A stretch of 64,000 nucleotides of DNA. It comes from Leminorella richardii. GTDB lineage: Bacteria > Pseudomonadota > Gammaproteobacteria > Enterobacterales > Enterobacteriaceae. This document shows, piece after piece, positions 42,806-50,419 of the stretch. The stretch covers positions 427,501 through 491,500 of the forward strand of contig NZ_LS483470.1 of the NCBI RefSeq assembly GCF_900478135.1. Direction: 5' to 3'. Positions within the stretch are counted from its first letter, which is position 1. The number at the start of each line of letters is the position of its first letter. Under the pieces are notes generated by a model that did not search any database, was not told where the DNA came from, and saw only the letters and a list, made by a program, of their open reading frames with translations. Made by a program: the position numbers and the translations under genes.

Positions 42806-44455
42806 ATGGAAATATTTTTTACAATACTGATTTTAATTCTGGTGGTTTCACTGTCGGGCGTCGTCACAAGGATGCTGCCGTTTCAAGTGCCCCTGCCGTT
42901 GATGCAAATTGCCTGCGGAGCCCTGCTGGCTTGGCCAACTTTTGGCCTCCACGTTAACTTCGACCCTGAACTGTTTTTAGTACTGTTTATTCCTCCACTG
43001 CTGTTTGCTGACGGCTGGAGGACACCGCTGCGAGAGTTTCTGCACCACGGTCGAGAGATCTTAGGGCTGGCTTTAGTACTGGTAGTGCTGACTGTTGTTG
43101 GCGTTGGCTATCTGATCCACCTGATTATTCCCAGCATTCCTCTGGTCGCCGCGTTTGCGCTGGCGGCAGTGCTGTCGCCAACGGATGCGGTGGCGCTGGG
43201 TGGTATTGTCGGTGAAGGCAAAATCCCCAAATCCATTATGAGCGTGCTGGAAGGGGAGGCGTTGATGAACGACGCGTCTGGTCTGGTATCGCTGAAGCTA
43301 GCCGTGGCGGTTGCCATGGGCACGATGGAGTTTACTGTTTACGGTGCAACCGTTGATTTCCTGATTGTCGCTCTCGGTGGCGTTGCGGCAGGCGTAGCAA
43401 TTACATGGCTGTACAGCAAATCTCTCCGCCTATTTAGCCGCTGGAGCGGCGATGAGCCAGCGATTCAAATTGTTCTGATGCTGCTTTTACCCTTTGCTGC
43501 CTATTTGGTTGCTGAACACTTCCATGTGTCAGGCATTTTGGCCGCGGTAGCCGCCGGGATGACAATTGCGCAATCAGGGGTGATCCGCAACGCGCCGTTG
43601 ACTATGCGCCTGCGGGGAAACAGCGTGTGGAGCATGCTGGAGTTCGTGTTTAACGGGCTGGTATTTATCATGCTGGGTCTACAGCTGCCGGATATTCTCT
43701 CTGCCTCGATTCTACAGGCGGAAAGTGATCCGTCTATCGAGACCTGGCACCTGTTTATGGACATCGTGTGGATTTACTTCGCCCTGATGGTGATGCGTTT
43801 TGCCTGGCTGTGGCTGATGCGGCTGTATAGCCGTCGATTCCTGAAAAAGCGCCCGCTGTTGTTTAACGGCTATCGCACACGGGATCTGTTTGTCGCCACG
43901 TTCGCGGGCGTCAGGGGGGCGATTACGCTAGCGGGTGTGCTGTCGATCCCGTTGATACTGACCAGCGGTCTGCCGTTTCCCGCCCGCTATCAGCTCGTAT
44001 TTCTCGCGACCGGAGTAATTCTGTTTTCTCTGGTGATGGGTGTTGTCCTTTTACCGCTGCTGCTGCGCGGCATCACCAGCAGCGACGGCGCGACGCGAGA
44101 AGAGGAAATGCGTCTGGCGTGGGCTTCAATGGCAGAAGTGGGCATTGTCAGTCTGGAGAAGCTCCGGGAGCGGATTGAATCCAGCAGTGAAGAAAACGTC
44201 GATCCCCATCTGTTAACAGAAGTCAGTTCGAGAGTGATTGGGTCACTGCGCAAGCGTATGTATACCGATGACGAGCGCGCCCGAGCGCTGGAAGACGAGC
44301 GGCTCGAGCGACGCTTTCGCCTGACTGCGTTGAGAGCCGAGCGGGCGGAACTTTATCACTTGAGAGCGACGCGCAAAATCAGTAACGAAACGATGGTCAA
44401 AGTGCTTTACGACTTGGATCTGATAGAAACGCTGCTGGTAGATAAAGTTCACTAG
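42806..44455 (+). CDS. yjcE: CPA1-family Na+(K+)/H+ antiporter (YjcE-like)
   Basis: A 549-residue inner-membrane cation/proton antiporter, the same length as E. coli YjcE. The membrane domain (about 1-415) has the ion-site segments AAVLSPTDAVALGGIVGEG and GEALMNDASGLVSLK (the conserved Asp pair) and SFAGVRGAITLAGVLSIPL-type TM10 (here TFAGVRG). A charged cytoplasmic tail of about 130 residues with helical, coiled-coil-like sequence follows. The ATG at 42806 has gggga 5 nt upstream; a TTG in frame 15 nt earlier is possible. The physiological ion is unproven. It sits downstream of ghxP, as in E. coli. Confidence 0.94.
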   Translation: MEIFFTILILILVVSLSGVVTRMLPFQVPLPLMQIACGALLAWPTFGLHVNFDPELFLVLFIPPLLFADGWRTPLREFLHHGREILGLALVLVVLTVVGVGYLIHLIIPSIPLVAAFALAAVLSPTDAVALGGIVGEGKIPKSIMSVLEGEALMNDASGLVSLKLAVAVAMGTMEFTVYGATVDFLIVALGGVAAGVAITWLYSKSLRLFSRWSGDEPAIQIVLMLLLPFAAYLVAEHFHVSGILAAVAAGMTIAQSGVIRNAPLTMRLRGNSVWSMLEFVFNGLVFIMLGLQLPDILSASILQAESDPSIETWHLFMDIVWIYFALMVMRFAWLWLMRLYSRRFLKKRPLLFNGYRTRDLFVATFAGVRGAITLAGVLSIPLILTSGLPFPARYQLVFLATGVILFSLVMGVVLLPLLLRGITSSDGATREEEMRLAWASMAEVGIVSLEKLRERIESSSEENVDPHLLTEVSSRVIGSLRKRMYTDDERARALEDERLERRFRLTALRAERAELYHLRATRKISNETMVKVLYDLDLIETLLVDKVH

Positions 44456-44484
44456 CGGGCGTTGATCAAGCGGGTTATTCGTTG

Positions 44485-44519
44485 AGTACGGGCAGCTTTT
44501 TAGCTGCCCGTACTGTTTC
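44485..44519. terminator. Bidirectional terminator between the antiporter and LysR genes
   Basis: A 12-bp perfect stem, agtacgggcagc / gctgcccgtact, has a 6-nt loop. It lies between the convergent antiporter and LysR genes. The flanking T runs are modest. Confidence 0.8.
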
Positions 44520-45403
44520 TAGCGCGTGTTGTTTTCCATAAGAAACGTCGTAAACAGCTTCATATGGCTGAGGGACGCCAGCTCAGTGAGCCAGACCGCC
44601 TCAAAGCTCAGCGTCAAAGGTGACCCTCGTTTATTGGTGAGCAGGCTGGCATTATTGTCTAAAGCGTGCCGCTTTGATTCAGGCAGGATAGCTGCGCCAA
44701 GACCCAGCGCGGCCCACTCTTCCAACACCTGATAGCTTAAGGCTTCCCCCGGATATTCATTCAGCCTGCGTCGATGGCTTCGGAAAAGTGCCCGAGTGGC
44801 TTTCGCTAAGCCGCAGACGTTGGGCACCATTACAAAGGTTTCTTCTGCAATGTCTTCGAACATCACTTCGCTTTTACCCTGCTCACCGTCGCCGCGGGGA
44901 ATAAAATAGAGGTTTTCCCGATAGAGATCCGCGCTTGACCAGCTAGGACGATGGGCGTCCGCTACGCCGAAGACGATGTCGAGCAGTCTGTCGTCCAGCA
45001 TACGGTATAGGTCAGCCATATTCTGTTCATGAAGAATAATATCGATACCGGGGTGCGCCTTGCGAAAGTCTTCCAGCATGGCGGCAAGCCAGCCGGAACG
45101 CAGCAGAGGAGAGGCGCCGATACGAACTGTATTTCCCGCCGGATGAACGAAGTTTCGGGACTCATGCATGAGTTCCGCATGTGCATCAATAACGCGATCG
45201 ATAAACGGCAGAATGTGTTCACCAAAGGGCGTTAGCGCAACGGAGCGCGTAGTTCGCGCGAACAGACGCTCTTCGAACTCCTGCTCGAGCTGGGCAATGC
45301 TGTTAGAGAGCGTTGGCTGAGTAACGTAGCATGCCTGTGCAGCAAGAGTGAAAGATCCCGTTTCAACAACGGCCTTAACGTAGCGAAGCCGAATTAGATT
45401 CAT
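44519..45403 (-). CDS. LysR-family transcriptional regulator
   Basis: A 294-residue regulator with the N-terminal winged helix-turn-helix (MNLIRLRYVKAVVETGSFTL, then AQACYVTQPTLSNSIAQLEQEF) and an intact periplasmic-binding-type effector domain (about 90-290). The helix sequence TQPTLSNSIAQLE is close to the OxyR/CynR type, but only Cys196 lies in the effector domain, without an OxyR-like pair. It is divergent from a 93-residue small gene across 125 bp; that gene is its likely target. The inducer is unknown. Confidence 0.92.
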   Translation of the reverse strand: MNLIRLRYVKAVVETGSFTLAAQACYVTQPTLSNSIAQLEQEFEERLFARTTRSVALTPFGEHILPFIDRVIDAHAELMHESRNFVHPAGNTVRIGASPLLRSGWLAAMLEDFRKAHPGIDIILHEQNMADLYRMLDDRLLDIVFGVADAHRPSWSSADLYRENLYFIPRGDGEQGKSEVMFEDIAEETFVMVPNVCGLAKATRALFRSHRRRLNEYPGEALSYQVLEEWAALGLGAAILPESKRHALDNNASLLTNKRGSPLTLSFEAVWLTELASLSHMKLFTTFLMENNTR

Positions 45404-45528
45404 AATTTATAGCTTTTTAGAATAAGTGAGATGTGAAAAGACAATTTTTTTCAACGCGTCGTGAACGGTATTGTCTTTGCCACAGCGCTTTTGCTGTAAA
45501 CGTATATATCTTCACAAGGAGAAACACA

Positions 45529-45810
45529 ATGGCCTATCTGGAAATTACCTTGAAAGTGTCTAACGAAAATCGCCCAGCGGCCGCTGGCGTCTACAGCAAA
45601 TATAAGGGACCGTTCCTTGATTTGATCAAGGGTGCTGAGTCTAAAGAACTGCTTATCAGAAACGAAGACGTACAGGTTCTCCACGGCTTTGCAACCATTG
45701 CTGATGCGAATGCCTATCTGCAGAGCGAGCTTTTTAACCAAGACGTGGTGACCGGTTTAGCGCCGTATTTGGACGCGGCTCCTGAAGTTCGTATTTACGA
45801 CGTCGCTTAG
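45529..45810 (+). CDS. Small cytoplasmic protein divergent from a LysR gene
   Basis: A 93-residue protein beginning MAYLEITLKVSNENRPAAAG, with a pattern of beta strands and helices. The segment ESKELLIRNEDVQVLHGFAT followed by ANAYLQSELFNQDVV resembles dimeric alpha/beta-barrel (ABM/YgiN-like) proteins. That fold would suggest an oxygenase or ligand-binding role, but no catalytic residue can be assigned. The ATG at 45529 has aaggag 7 nt upstream; a longer open frame is not supported. It has its own terminator and probably answers to the divergent LysR regulator. Confidence 0.75.
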   Translation: MAYLEITLKVSNENRPAAAGVYSKYKGPFLDLIKGAESKELLIRNEDVQVLHGFATIADANAYLQSELFNQDVVTGLAPYLDAAPEVRIYDVA

Positions 45811-45838
45811 TACGTTAACGACCTATCTCGGTCTACAG

Positions 45839-45868
45839 GCCTCGCTGGCTATCAGCGGGGCTTTTTTT
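45839..45868 (+). terminator. Terminator of the 93-residue gene
   Basis: gcctcgctg and cagcggggc pair (one G-T) around a short loop and are followed by seven T. Confidence 0.92.
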
Positions 45869-46057
45869 ATGCTTTCCGTTTATGTCTCTTGGTTTATCTC
45901 TGTTTGAGCAGTACCACTAGAGCTAAAAGCGTCTATTTTTTAATAAGAGGATTTACAGCTCTTGGTTTGGCTAAGATGTCTTTTTATTCACGCACTACAA
46001 AAGGGATAAAGCGTTGTAAACTTCCGAACGTACTTATTATTCACGGAGTGTGCCGTG

Positions 46058-46086
46058 TAAACAGGAGGTCAGGAGATGCCTGTTTA
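46058..46086 (+). promoter_or_regulatory. Start-codon hairpin of the mgtE leader ORF
   Basis: TAAACAGG (46058-46065) and CCTGTTTA (46079-46086) are perfect inverted repeats. The 13-nt loop between them contains the rest of the Shine-Dalgarno sequence and the ATG of the small ORF. Folding would place the ribosome-binding site partly in the stem, a layout suited to translational control. No match to the M-box or the mgtA leader consensus was recognised. Confidence 0.55.
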
Positions 46087-46162
46087 TTTTGATAGCGGCG
46101 CACTGTCTGTTTTATACATCATAGAGGACGGATCCCGCTGCCTCCGCTGCCCTGTGCGATGA
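46076..46162 (+). CDS. Candidate 28-residue leader peptide upstream of mgtE
   Basis: The strongest Shine-Dalgarno sequence in the region, aggagg (46063-46068), lies 7 nt before an ATG. That ATG opens a 28-codon frame, MPVYFDSGALSVLYIIEDGS followed by RCLRCPVR. It ends 33 nt before mgtE. The peptide has a hydrophobic centre, two Cys (CLRC) and no known family. The setting recalls leader ORFs such as mgtL, whose translation couples Mg2+ or proline levels to a Mg2+ transporter, but the sequence is unrelated. The 327-bp gap upstream of mgtE contains nothing else that I can support. Confidence 0.5.
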   Translation: MPVYFDSGALSVLYIIEDGSRCLRCPVR

Positions 46163-46195
46163 GAGAGCAAATAGATCATAAAAAGGCTTTAGATA

Positions 46196-47638
46196 ATGAA
46201 TTCGCCTACAAAGCCAGATGAAAAGCTTTCTCACGTTAAGCTTGAACAAAGCCGACAGCGCATTCTGGCGCTGCTGTCAGATCGCCTGCTGGTAGCGGCG
46301 ATAGACTACGGGAAACGCAGCACCAGCCTTTCAGACAGCTCGCTGGAGAAGGCGCGCTACGAGCTGGCCGAGCGGGTTAACGCGCTGCACGCGGCGGATA
46401 TCGCCGACTTATTGGAGTCTCTGCCGCAGAGCAAGCGTCAGGCGGTTTGGGGCTTACTCTCCGAGCGTAAGCGCGGTAAAACGCTGGTTGAAGCGTCAGA
46501 CGCCGTTTGGGACAGTCTGATAGCCGACATGAGCGATCGCGAGCTGCTGTCAGTGCTAAAACATCTGGATCTGAACGAGCAGGCCTATTTAGCTGCACAT
46601 CTACCACGGGATCTGGTTGAACAGCTGCTGGTGTCGCTGGATGTAGGGCAGAGGGCGCGCATTGCCGAGGTGATTCACCTCGACAAGGATAAGATTGGTG
46701 CCCTGATGGACTTCGATATTATCGCCATTCGCGGTGATGTGACGCTGGCCGTGGTGCTGCGCTTTCTACATAGGAAAAAGGCCATCCCCGACTCGACGGA
46801 CAAGCTGTTTGTGACCGATCGGGATAACCAGCTGCTGGGGGAGCTAAAAATTACCGATATTTTACTTCACCCACCAGAAACTCTGGTGTCAGCGCTGATG
46901 CTCAGCGATCCGGTGACCTTCTTACCCAGTGACGATGTGCAAGAGGCTGCCAGCGCGTTTGAACGCTATAACCTTATCAGCGCTGCGGTAGTTAATCACC
47001 AGAACCGGCTGATAGGCAGATTGACGGTAGAAGATGTGGTTAACGTCGTGATTGAAGAAAGCGACAGTGACTTGCGCAAAATGGGTGGTCTGACGGAGAA
47101 AGAGGATATTTTTGCGCCGGTTATGACGTCGGTTCGCAAGCGCTCTACCTGGCTGATGATTAACCTGTGCACCGCATTTATCGCTTCCAGAACGATTGGC
47201 CTGTTTGAACATACCATCGCTCAGCTGGTGGCACTGGCGGCACTAATGCCTATTGTGGCGGGCATTGGAGGAAATACCGGCAATCAGACGATCACCATGA
47301 TTGTTCGGGCACTGGCGCTTCATCATATTCGCTCAAAGGATTTGCCGTCGATGCTGCTGCGGGAGCTGGGCGTGGCGACGATTAACGGCATTGTCTGGGG
47401 CGGGGTGATGGGGATTATGACTTGGCTGCTGTACGGTAGCCCGGCGATGGGCGGCGTGATGACGCTGGCAATGCTGCTCAACCTGCTGCTGGCGGCCTTA
47501 ATGGGGGTGACTATCCCGATGGTGATGAACGGGCTGGGACGGGATCCCGCCATTGGCTCTAGCGTAATGATTACCGCATTAACCGATACCGGCGGGTTTT
47601 TTATCTTTCTCGGTCTGGCAACGCTGTTTCTGATTTAG
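46196..47638 (+). CDS. mgtE: MgtE-family magnesium transporter/channel
   Basis: MgtE is a homodimeric inner-membrane Mg2+ channel gated by cytoplasmic Mg2+. The 480-residue protein shows the N-terminal superhelical domain (about 20-150; LHAADIADLLESLPQ, VEQLLVSLD), the tandem CBS domains (about 155-285; FVTDRDNQLLGELKITDIL, NRLIGRLTVEDVVNVV), a connecting helix and five membrane helices (about 315-480). The pore-region sequences GIGGNTGNQTITMIVRAL and MITALTDTGGFFIFLGLA, with the conserved Asp, are present. aagg lies 10 nt before the ATG. E. coli lacks mgtE and uses CorA and MgtA. A small ORF upstream may regulate it. Confidence 0.93.
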   Translation: MNSPTKPDEKLSHVKLEQSRQRILALLSDRLLVAAIDYGKRSTSLSDSSLEKARYELAERVNALHAADIADLLESLPQSKRQAVWGLLSERKRGKTLVEASDAVWDSLIADMSDRELLSVLKHLDLNEQAYLAAHLPRDLVEQLLVSLDVGQRARIAEVIHLDKDKIGALMDFDIIAIRGDVTLAVVLRFLHRKKAIPDSTDKLFVTDRDNQLLGELKITDILLHPPETLVSALMLSDPVTFLPSDDVQEAASAFERYNLISAAVVNHQNRLIGRLTVEDVVNVVIEESDSDLRKMGGLTEKEDIFAPVMTSVRKRSTWLMINLCTAFIASRTIGLFEHTIAQLVALAALMPIVAGIGGNTGNQTITMIVRALALHHIRSKDLPSMLLRELGVATINGIVWGGVMGIMTWLLYGSPAMGGVMTLAMLLNLLLAALMGVTIPMVMNGLGRDPAIGSSVMITALTDTGGFFIFLGLATLFLI

Positions 47639-47676
47639 CAATGAGCGCCTTTGTTTGACAAAGGCGCTCGCCGACC

Positions 47677-48603
47677 TCAGGCTTTGTTGCGCTGCTGCTC
47701 ATAGGCTTTCAGATGAGCGTAGGCCGTTTGCAGACGGATCAGCGAGGCACTGCTGACGTTTGCCTGCTGGGCTCTTTGCAGCAGATCGCCGACAATGTGA
47801 TCGGCTTCGATCCTGAAACCGTTTTGTAAGTCGCGGTACATGGAGGCGGTCAGCGGGGAGCCCGGTTCAGTCAACATGCTGTGGGCGCGCTCAACGCTGG
47901 GTGAGTAGCCGTTGGCGAGAGCAATGGCTCTGATTTCCTCAATCAGCGCCAGAATAAACGCCTTGCCGCCCGGTGCGGCGACAATTTCACCGATAGGGGC
48001 TCGCATCAGGCAGGTGCTGGCGGCGAGGGAGGCGAGGAACAGCCACTTTTCCCACATGGATAAAAGAACGTCGCTGCTCTGCTGTGAATTAAATTCGGCC
48101 TGACCAAAGGCGCTAGCAATGGCGTTAACCCGCTCAGTCACGCTTTTATCGAGTTCACCAAAGGTGATGTTTTGTACCGGAGTCATGCGGTGCACAGCAC
48201 CGCTATCGTCAAGGGTGGCGACAATGTTGCACAGCCCGCCTAGCACTTTCTCTTTACCAAATCTGTCGCTGAGGATTTGAATATGGCGCATACCGTTAAG
48301 CAGCGGCAGGATTGCGGTTTGTTTGCCCACTGCGGCGCTGAAGGAGTCCATCGCGTTCTCAAGGTCGTAGGCTTTACAGCTGAGTAGAATCAGGTCGAAA
48401 GAGGGCGTGAGAGCCTGTTCCAGAACGGTCGGAGGCGACTTTATCGCAACGGTTTTTTCAGGGCTGTGGAGTACGAGACCGTTTTTCTCCAGCAGGCCTG
48501 CACGCGCAGGGCGGACGAGAAAGGTGACATCCTGTGATGCCTGTAGCAGTCTGCCGCCAAAGTAACCGCCGACGGCGCCGGCACCTACAACGAGTATACG
48601 CAT
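47677..48603 (-). CDS. 2-dehydropantoate 2-reductase family protein (PanE-like)
   Basis: A 308-residue NADPH-dependent reductase of the ketopantoate reductase family. The nucleotide motif is VVGAGAVGGYFGGRLLQ at the start. LLSCKAYDLENA, LPLLNGMRH, the catalytic-Lys segment MWEKWLFLASLAAST and the C-terminal Glu/Ser segment TASMYRDLQNGFRIEADHI follow. It is slightly longer than E. coli PanE (303) and differs from it, so it may be a paralogue reducing another 2-keto acid and not the biosynthetic enzyme itself. It is transcribed toward mgtE and divergently from the terC-like gene. Confidence 0.86.
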   Translation of the reverse strand: MRILVVGAGAVGGYFGGRLLQASQDVTFLVRPARAGLLEKNGLVLHSPEKTVAIKSPPTVLEQALTPSFDLILLSCKAYDLENAMDSFSAAVGKQTAILPLLNGMRHIQILSDRFGKEKVLGGLCNIVATLDDSGAVHRMTPVQNITFGELDKSVTERVNAIASAFGQAEFNSQQSSDVLLSMWEKWLFLASLAASTCLMRAPIGEIVAAPGGKAFILALIEEIRAIALANGYSPSVERAHSMLTEPGSPLTASMYRDLQNGFRIEADHIVGDLLQRAQQANVSSASLIRLQTAYAHLKAYEQQRNKA

Positions 48604-48765
48604 GACTTCTCCTTACGCTTGTCGATAACGTGGCTATTTAGAAAGAGTTAATGTCTGCATTATCATAGCGCTTAATAGCGGAACTGGCTGAGAATTGTGC
48701 CTGATTTCGCTACCGTATCGAAACTATCAGCAGGAGATTTTACTTCGGCTTTCTGTCGGAGGCAG

Positions 48766-48774
48766 TGGTATAAT
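48766..48774 (+). promoter_or_regulatory. Extended -10 promoter of the terC-like gene
   Basis: TGGTATAAT is a perfect TGn-TATAAT. It lies about 72 bp before the start codon. No good -35 is seen, which extended -10 promoters tolerate. No yybP-ykoY Mn2+ riboswitch, which precedes E. coli alx, was recognised in the leader. Confidence 0.55.
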
Positions 48775-48845
48775 CGCAGACCTCATCTTAGTTTTTTAAA
48801 CGTTTGTCTTTTAAACACACTTTCCCACTGAAGGTTCTATCACTT

Positions 48846-49880
48846 ATGGAACAGGCTGGTCTTGGTTTTCCCACATTGACGGTCACGGTATTTGTCGTAC
48901 TTGCCGTTTCTGCGCTAACGATCGATCTTATTGCCCACCGAAAAGATCGGCCGATTAGCCTGAAAAACGCGGCGATGTGGTGCCTGTTTTGGCTTTCTAT
49001 CGGCCTTGGATTTGGCGTGTTTTTATATTTTCAGCACGGGGCTGAAATTGCCAGCCTGTACCTGACCGGCTATGCGCTGGAAGAGGTGCTGTCGGTAGAC
49101 AACCTGTTTGTGATTATGGCGATTTTTGCCTGGTTCAAAATCCCGGAAGGCTACCGCCATCGGGTGCTGTACTGGGGAATTATCGGCGCGATCGTTTTTC
49201 GCGGCATCTTTGTTGCCATCGGCACCGGCCTGCTAGCCTTAGGCCCTTGGGTGGAAATGGTTTTTGCTCTGGTAGTGTTTGCTACAGCGATTATGATGCT
49301 GCGGGCGAATCACGACGGCGAAGAGATCGAGGACTACTCTAATCACCCTGCCAACCGTCTGGTTCGGCTGTTTTTCCCAGTATATCCCAAGCTGGTGGGG
49401 CACCGCTTTCTGGTTAGCGCTCGTGAAGTCGAAGAAGATTTGGCGCGTCCGGAAAACAGCGGCTTTCAGTTTTCTGTTAAGAAGAACGTGCGTTACGCAA
49501 CCCCTCTGCTGCTGTGCGTCGCGGTGGTTGAGCTTTCTGACGTGATGTTCGCTTTTGACAGCGTTCCTGCTGTGATTGCCGTCAGCCGTGAGCCGCTGAT
49601 TGTCTATTCGGCGATGATGTTCGCGGTACTGGGGCTGAGAACGCTCTACTTTGTGCTTGAAGCGCTGCGAAGCCATCTGGTGCATTTGGAAAAAGCCGTG
49701 GTTTTTCTGCTGTTTTTCGTTGGCGTAAAGCTTGCGCTAAACGCTAGCAATCACCTCTGGCACCACGGCTATGAAATCAGCGCTTCGGCCAGCCTTCTGG
49801 TTGTGCTAGCCGCGCTGGCGCTGGGTATTGTCGCCAGCTGGATTTTTCCTGCCAAAAAGAGTGGCAAAGAGAGTGAATAG
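48846..49880 (+). CDS. TerC/Alx-family integral membrane protein
   Basis: A 344-residue inner-membrane protein of the TerC family with about nine helices. The conserved acidic segments EEVLSVDNLFVIM (about 76-88) and VVELSDVMFAFDSVPAVIAV (about 230-249) hold the Asp residues thought to bind metal. Relatives include Alx (Mn2+ export in E. coli) and TerC of tellurite islands. No other ter genes are present, so a Mn2+ or general metal role at the membrane, perhaps metalating exported proteins, is more likely than tellurite resistance. The ATG at 48846 gives MEQAGLGFPTL; a TTG upstream would extend it by 14. Confidence 0.88.
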   Translation: MEQAGLGFPTLTVTVFVVLAVSALTIDLIAHRKDRPISLKNAAMWCLFWLSIGLGFGVFLYFQHGAEIASLYLTGYALEEVLSVDNLFVIMAIFAWFKIPEGYRHRVLYWGIIGAIVFRGIFVAIGTGLLALGPWVEMVFALVVFATAIMMLRANHDGEEIEDYSNHPANRLVRLFFPVYPKLVGHRFLVSAREVEEDLARPENSGFQFSVKKNVRYATPLLLCVAVVELSDVMFAFDSVPAVIAVSREPLIVYSAMMFAVLGLRTLYFVLEALRSHLVHLEKAVVFLLFFVGVKLALNASNHLWHHGYEISASASLLVVLAALALGIVASWIFPAKKSGKESE

Positions 49881-49884
49881 ACGC

Positions 49885-50250
49885 TTACGCGTTAATAACA
49901 ATTTTATGATAGTTGTCGTTATCAAGGTTGCCGACTTCTACCGAGATTTCCGTTTTCACACCGTTTGCTGAGGTGAACAGTGACTTAGCGCTGGCCAGAA
50001 TGATTTTGGCAACTTCCTGCTTGACCGCTTCGCTTCGTCCGGCAAACATGCGGAAATCGACGTGTATGACGGCCTTGTCCTGCTTGCCTAGTCCGATAAC
50101 CGTATGGGGAGCAGGAACCAGATAGGTCTTAAAGTTCTCTGCATCGGAAGCTATCACTGGTGACACTAAACTGTGGATCTGTAGCGCAAATTTCTCCAGC
50201 TTTTCTTTACCGGGCAGGTTGGGCGTATAGGTGACGTGAATATTTGGCAT
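49885..50250 (-). CDS. Tautomerase-superfamily protein (5-carboxymethyl-2-hydroxymuconate isomerase-like)
   Basis: A 121-residue protein whose N-terminus MPNIHVTYTPN exposes Pro after Met removal, the catalytic base of tautomerases. The length and segments such as KAVIHVDFRMFAGRSEAVKQE (with the GRS of CHMI enzymes) fit the HpaF/CHMI branch. No homoprotocatechuate pathway genes are nearby, so the natural substrate is unknown. It ends 4 bp from the terC-like gene, which is convergent. No terminator is seen between the two. Confidence 0.8.
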   Translation of the reverse strand: MPNIHVTYTPNLPGKEKLEKFALQIHSLVSPVIASDAENFKTYLVPAPHTVIGLGKQDKAVIHVDFRMFAGRSEAVKQEVAKIILASAKSLFTSANGVKTEISVEVGNLDNDNYHKIVINA

Positions 50251-50311
50251 TGGGCGCTTCCATATGAAAAATAAAGGGAACAGGCGATCATATATACCCG
50301 AAGCGCCTGAG

Positions 50312-50356
50312 CTAACGCAATAAAAGTTAACGTAATAAAAAACTAACGTAATAAAA
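50312..50356 (+). repeat. Three short direct repeats upstream of the tautomerase gene
   Basis: The unit taacgYaataaaa occurs three times at a 15-16 bp step (50313, 50328, 50344). It lies in the 169-bp gap between zraR and the tautomerase gene. It could be a slippage product or a binding-site array. Confidence 0.6.
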
Positions 50357-50419
50357 ACGCCAGCCTATTTCCTGACCAGCGTTACTGGCGACCGCACAGG
50401 GCGGCCGCCGTAAAAGGGG

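Noticed and set aside
45889..46092. 67-codon plus-strand frame upstream of mgtE
   Set aside because: No ribosome-binding site and no motif; it overlaps out of frame the better-supported small ORF at 46076.
45869..46195. M-box or yybP-ykoY riboswitch in the mgtE leader
   Set aside because: The conserved core sequences of these riboswitches could not be found by eye; a covariance-model search would settle it.
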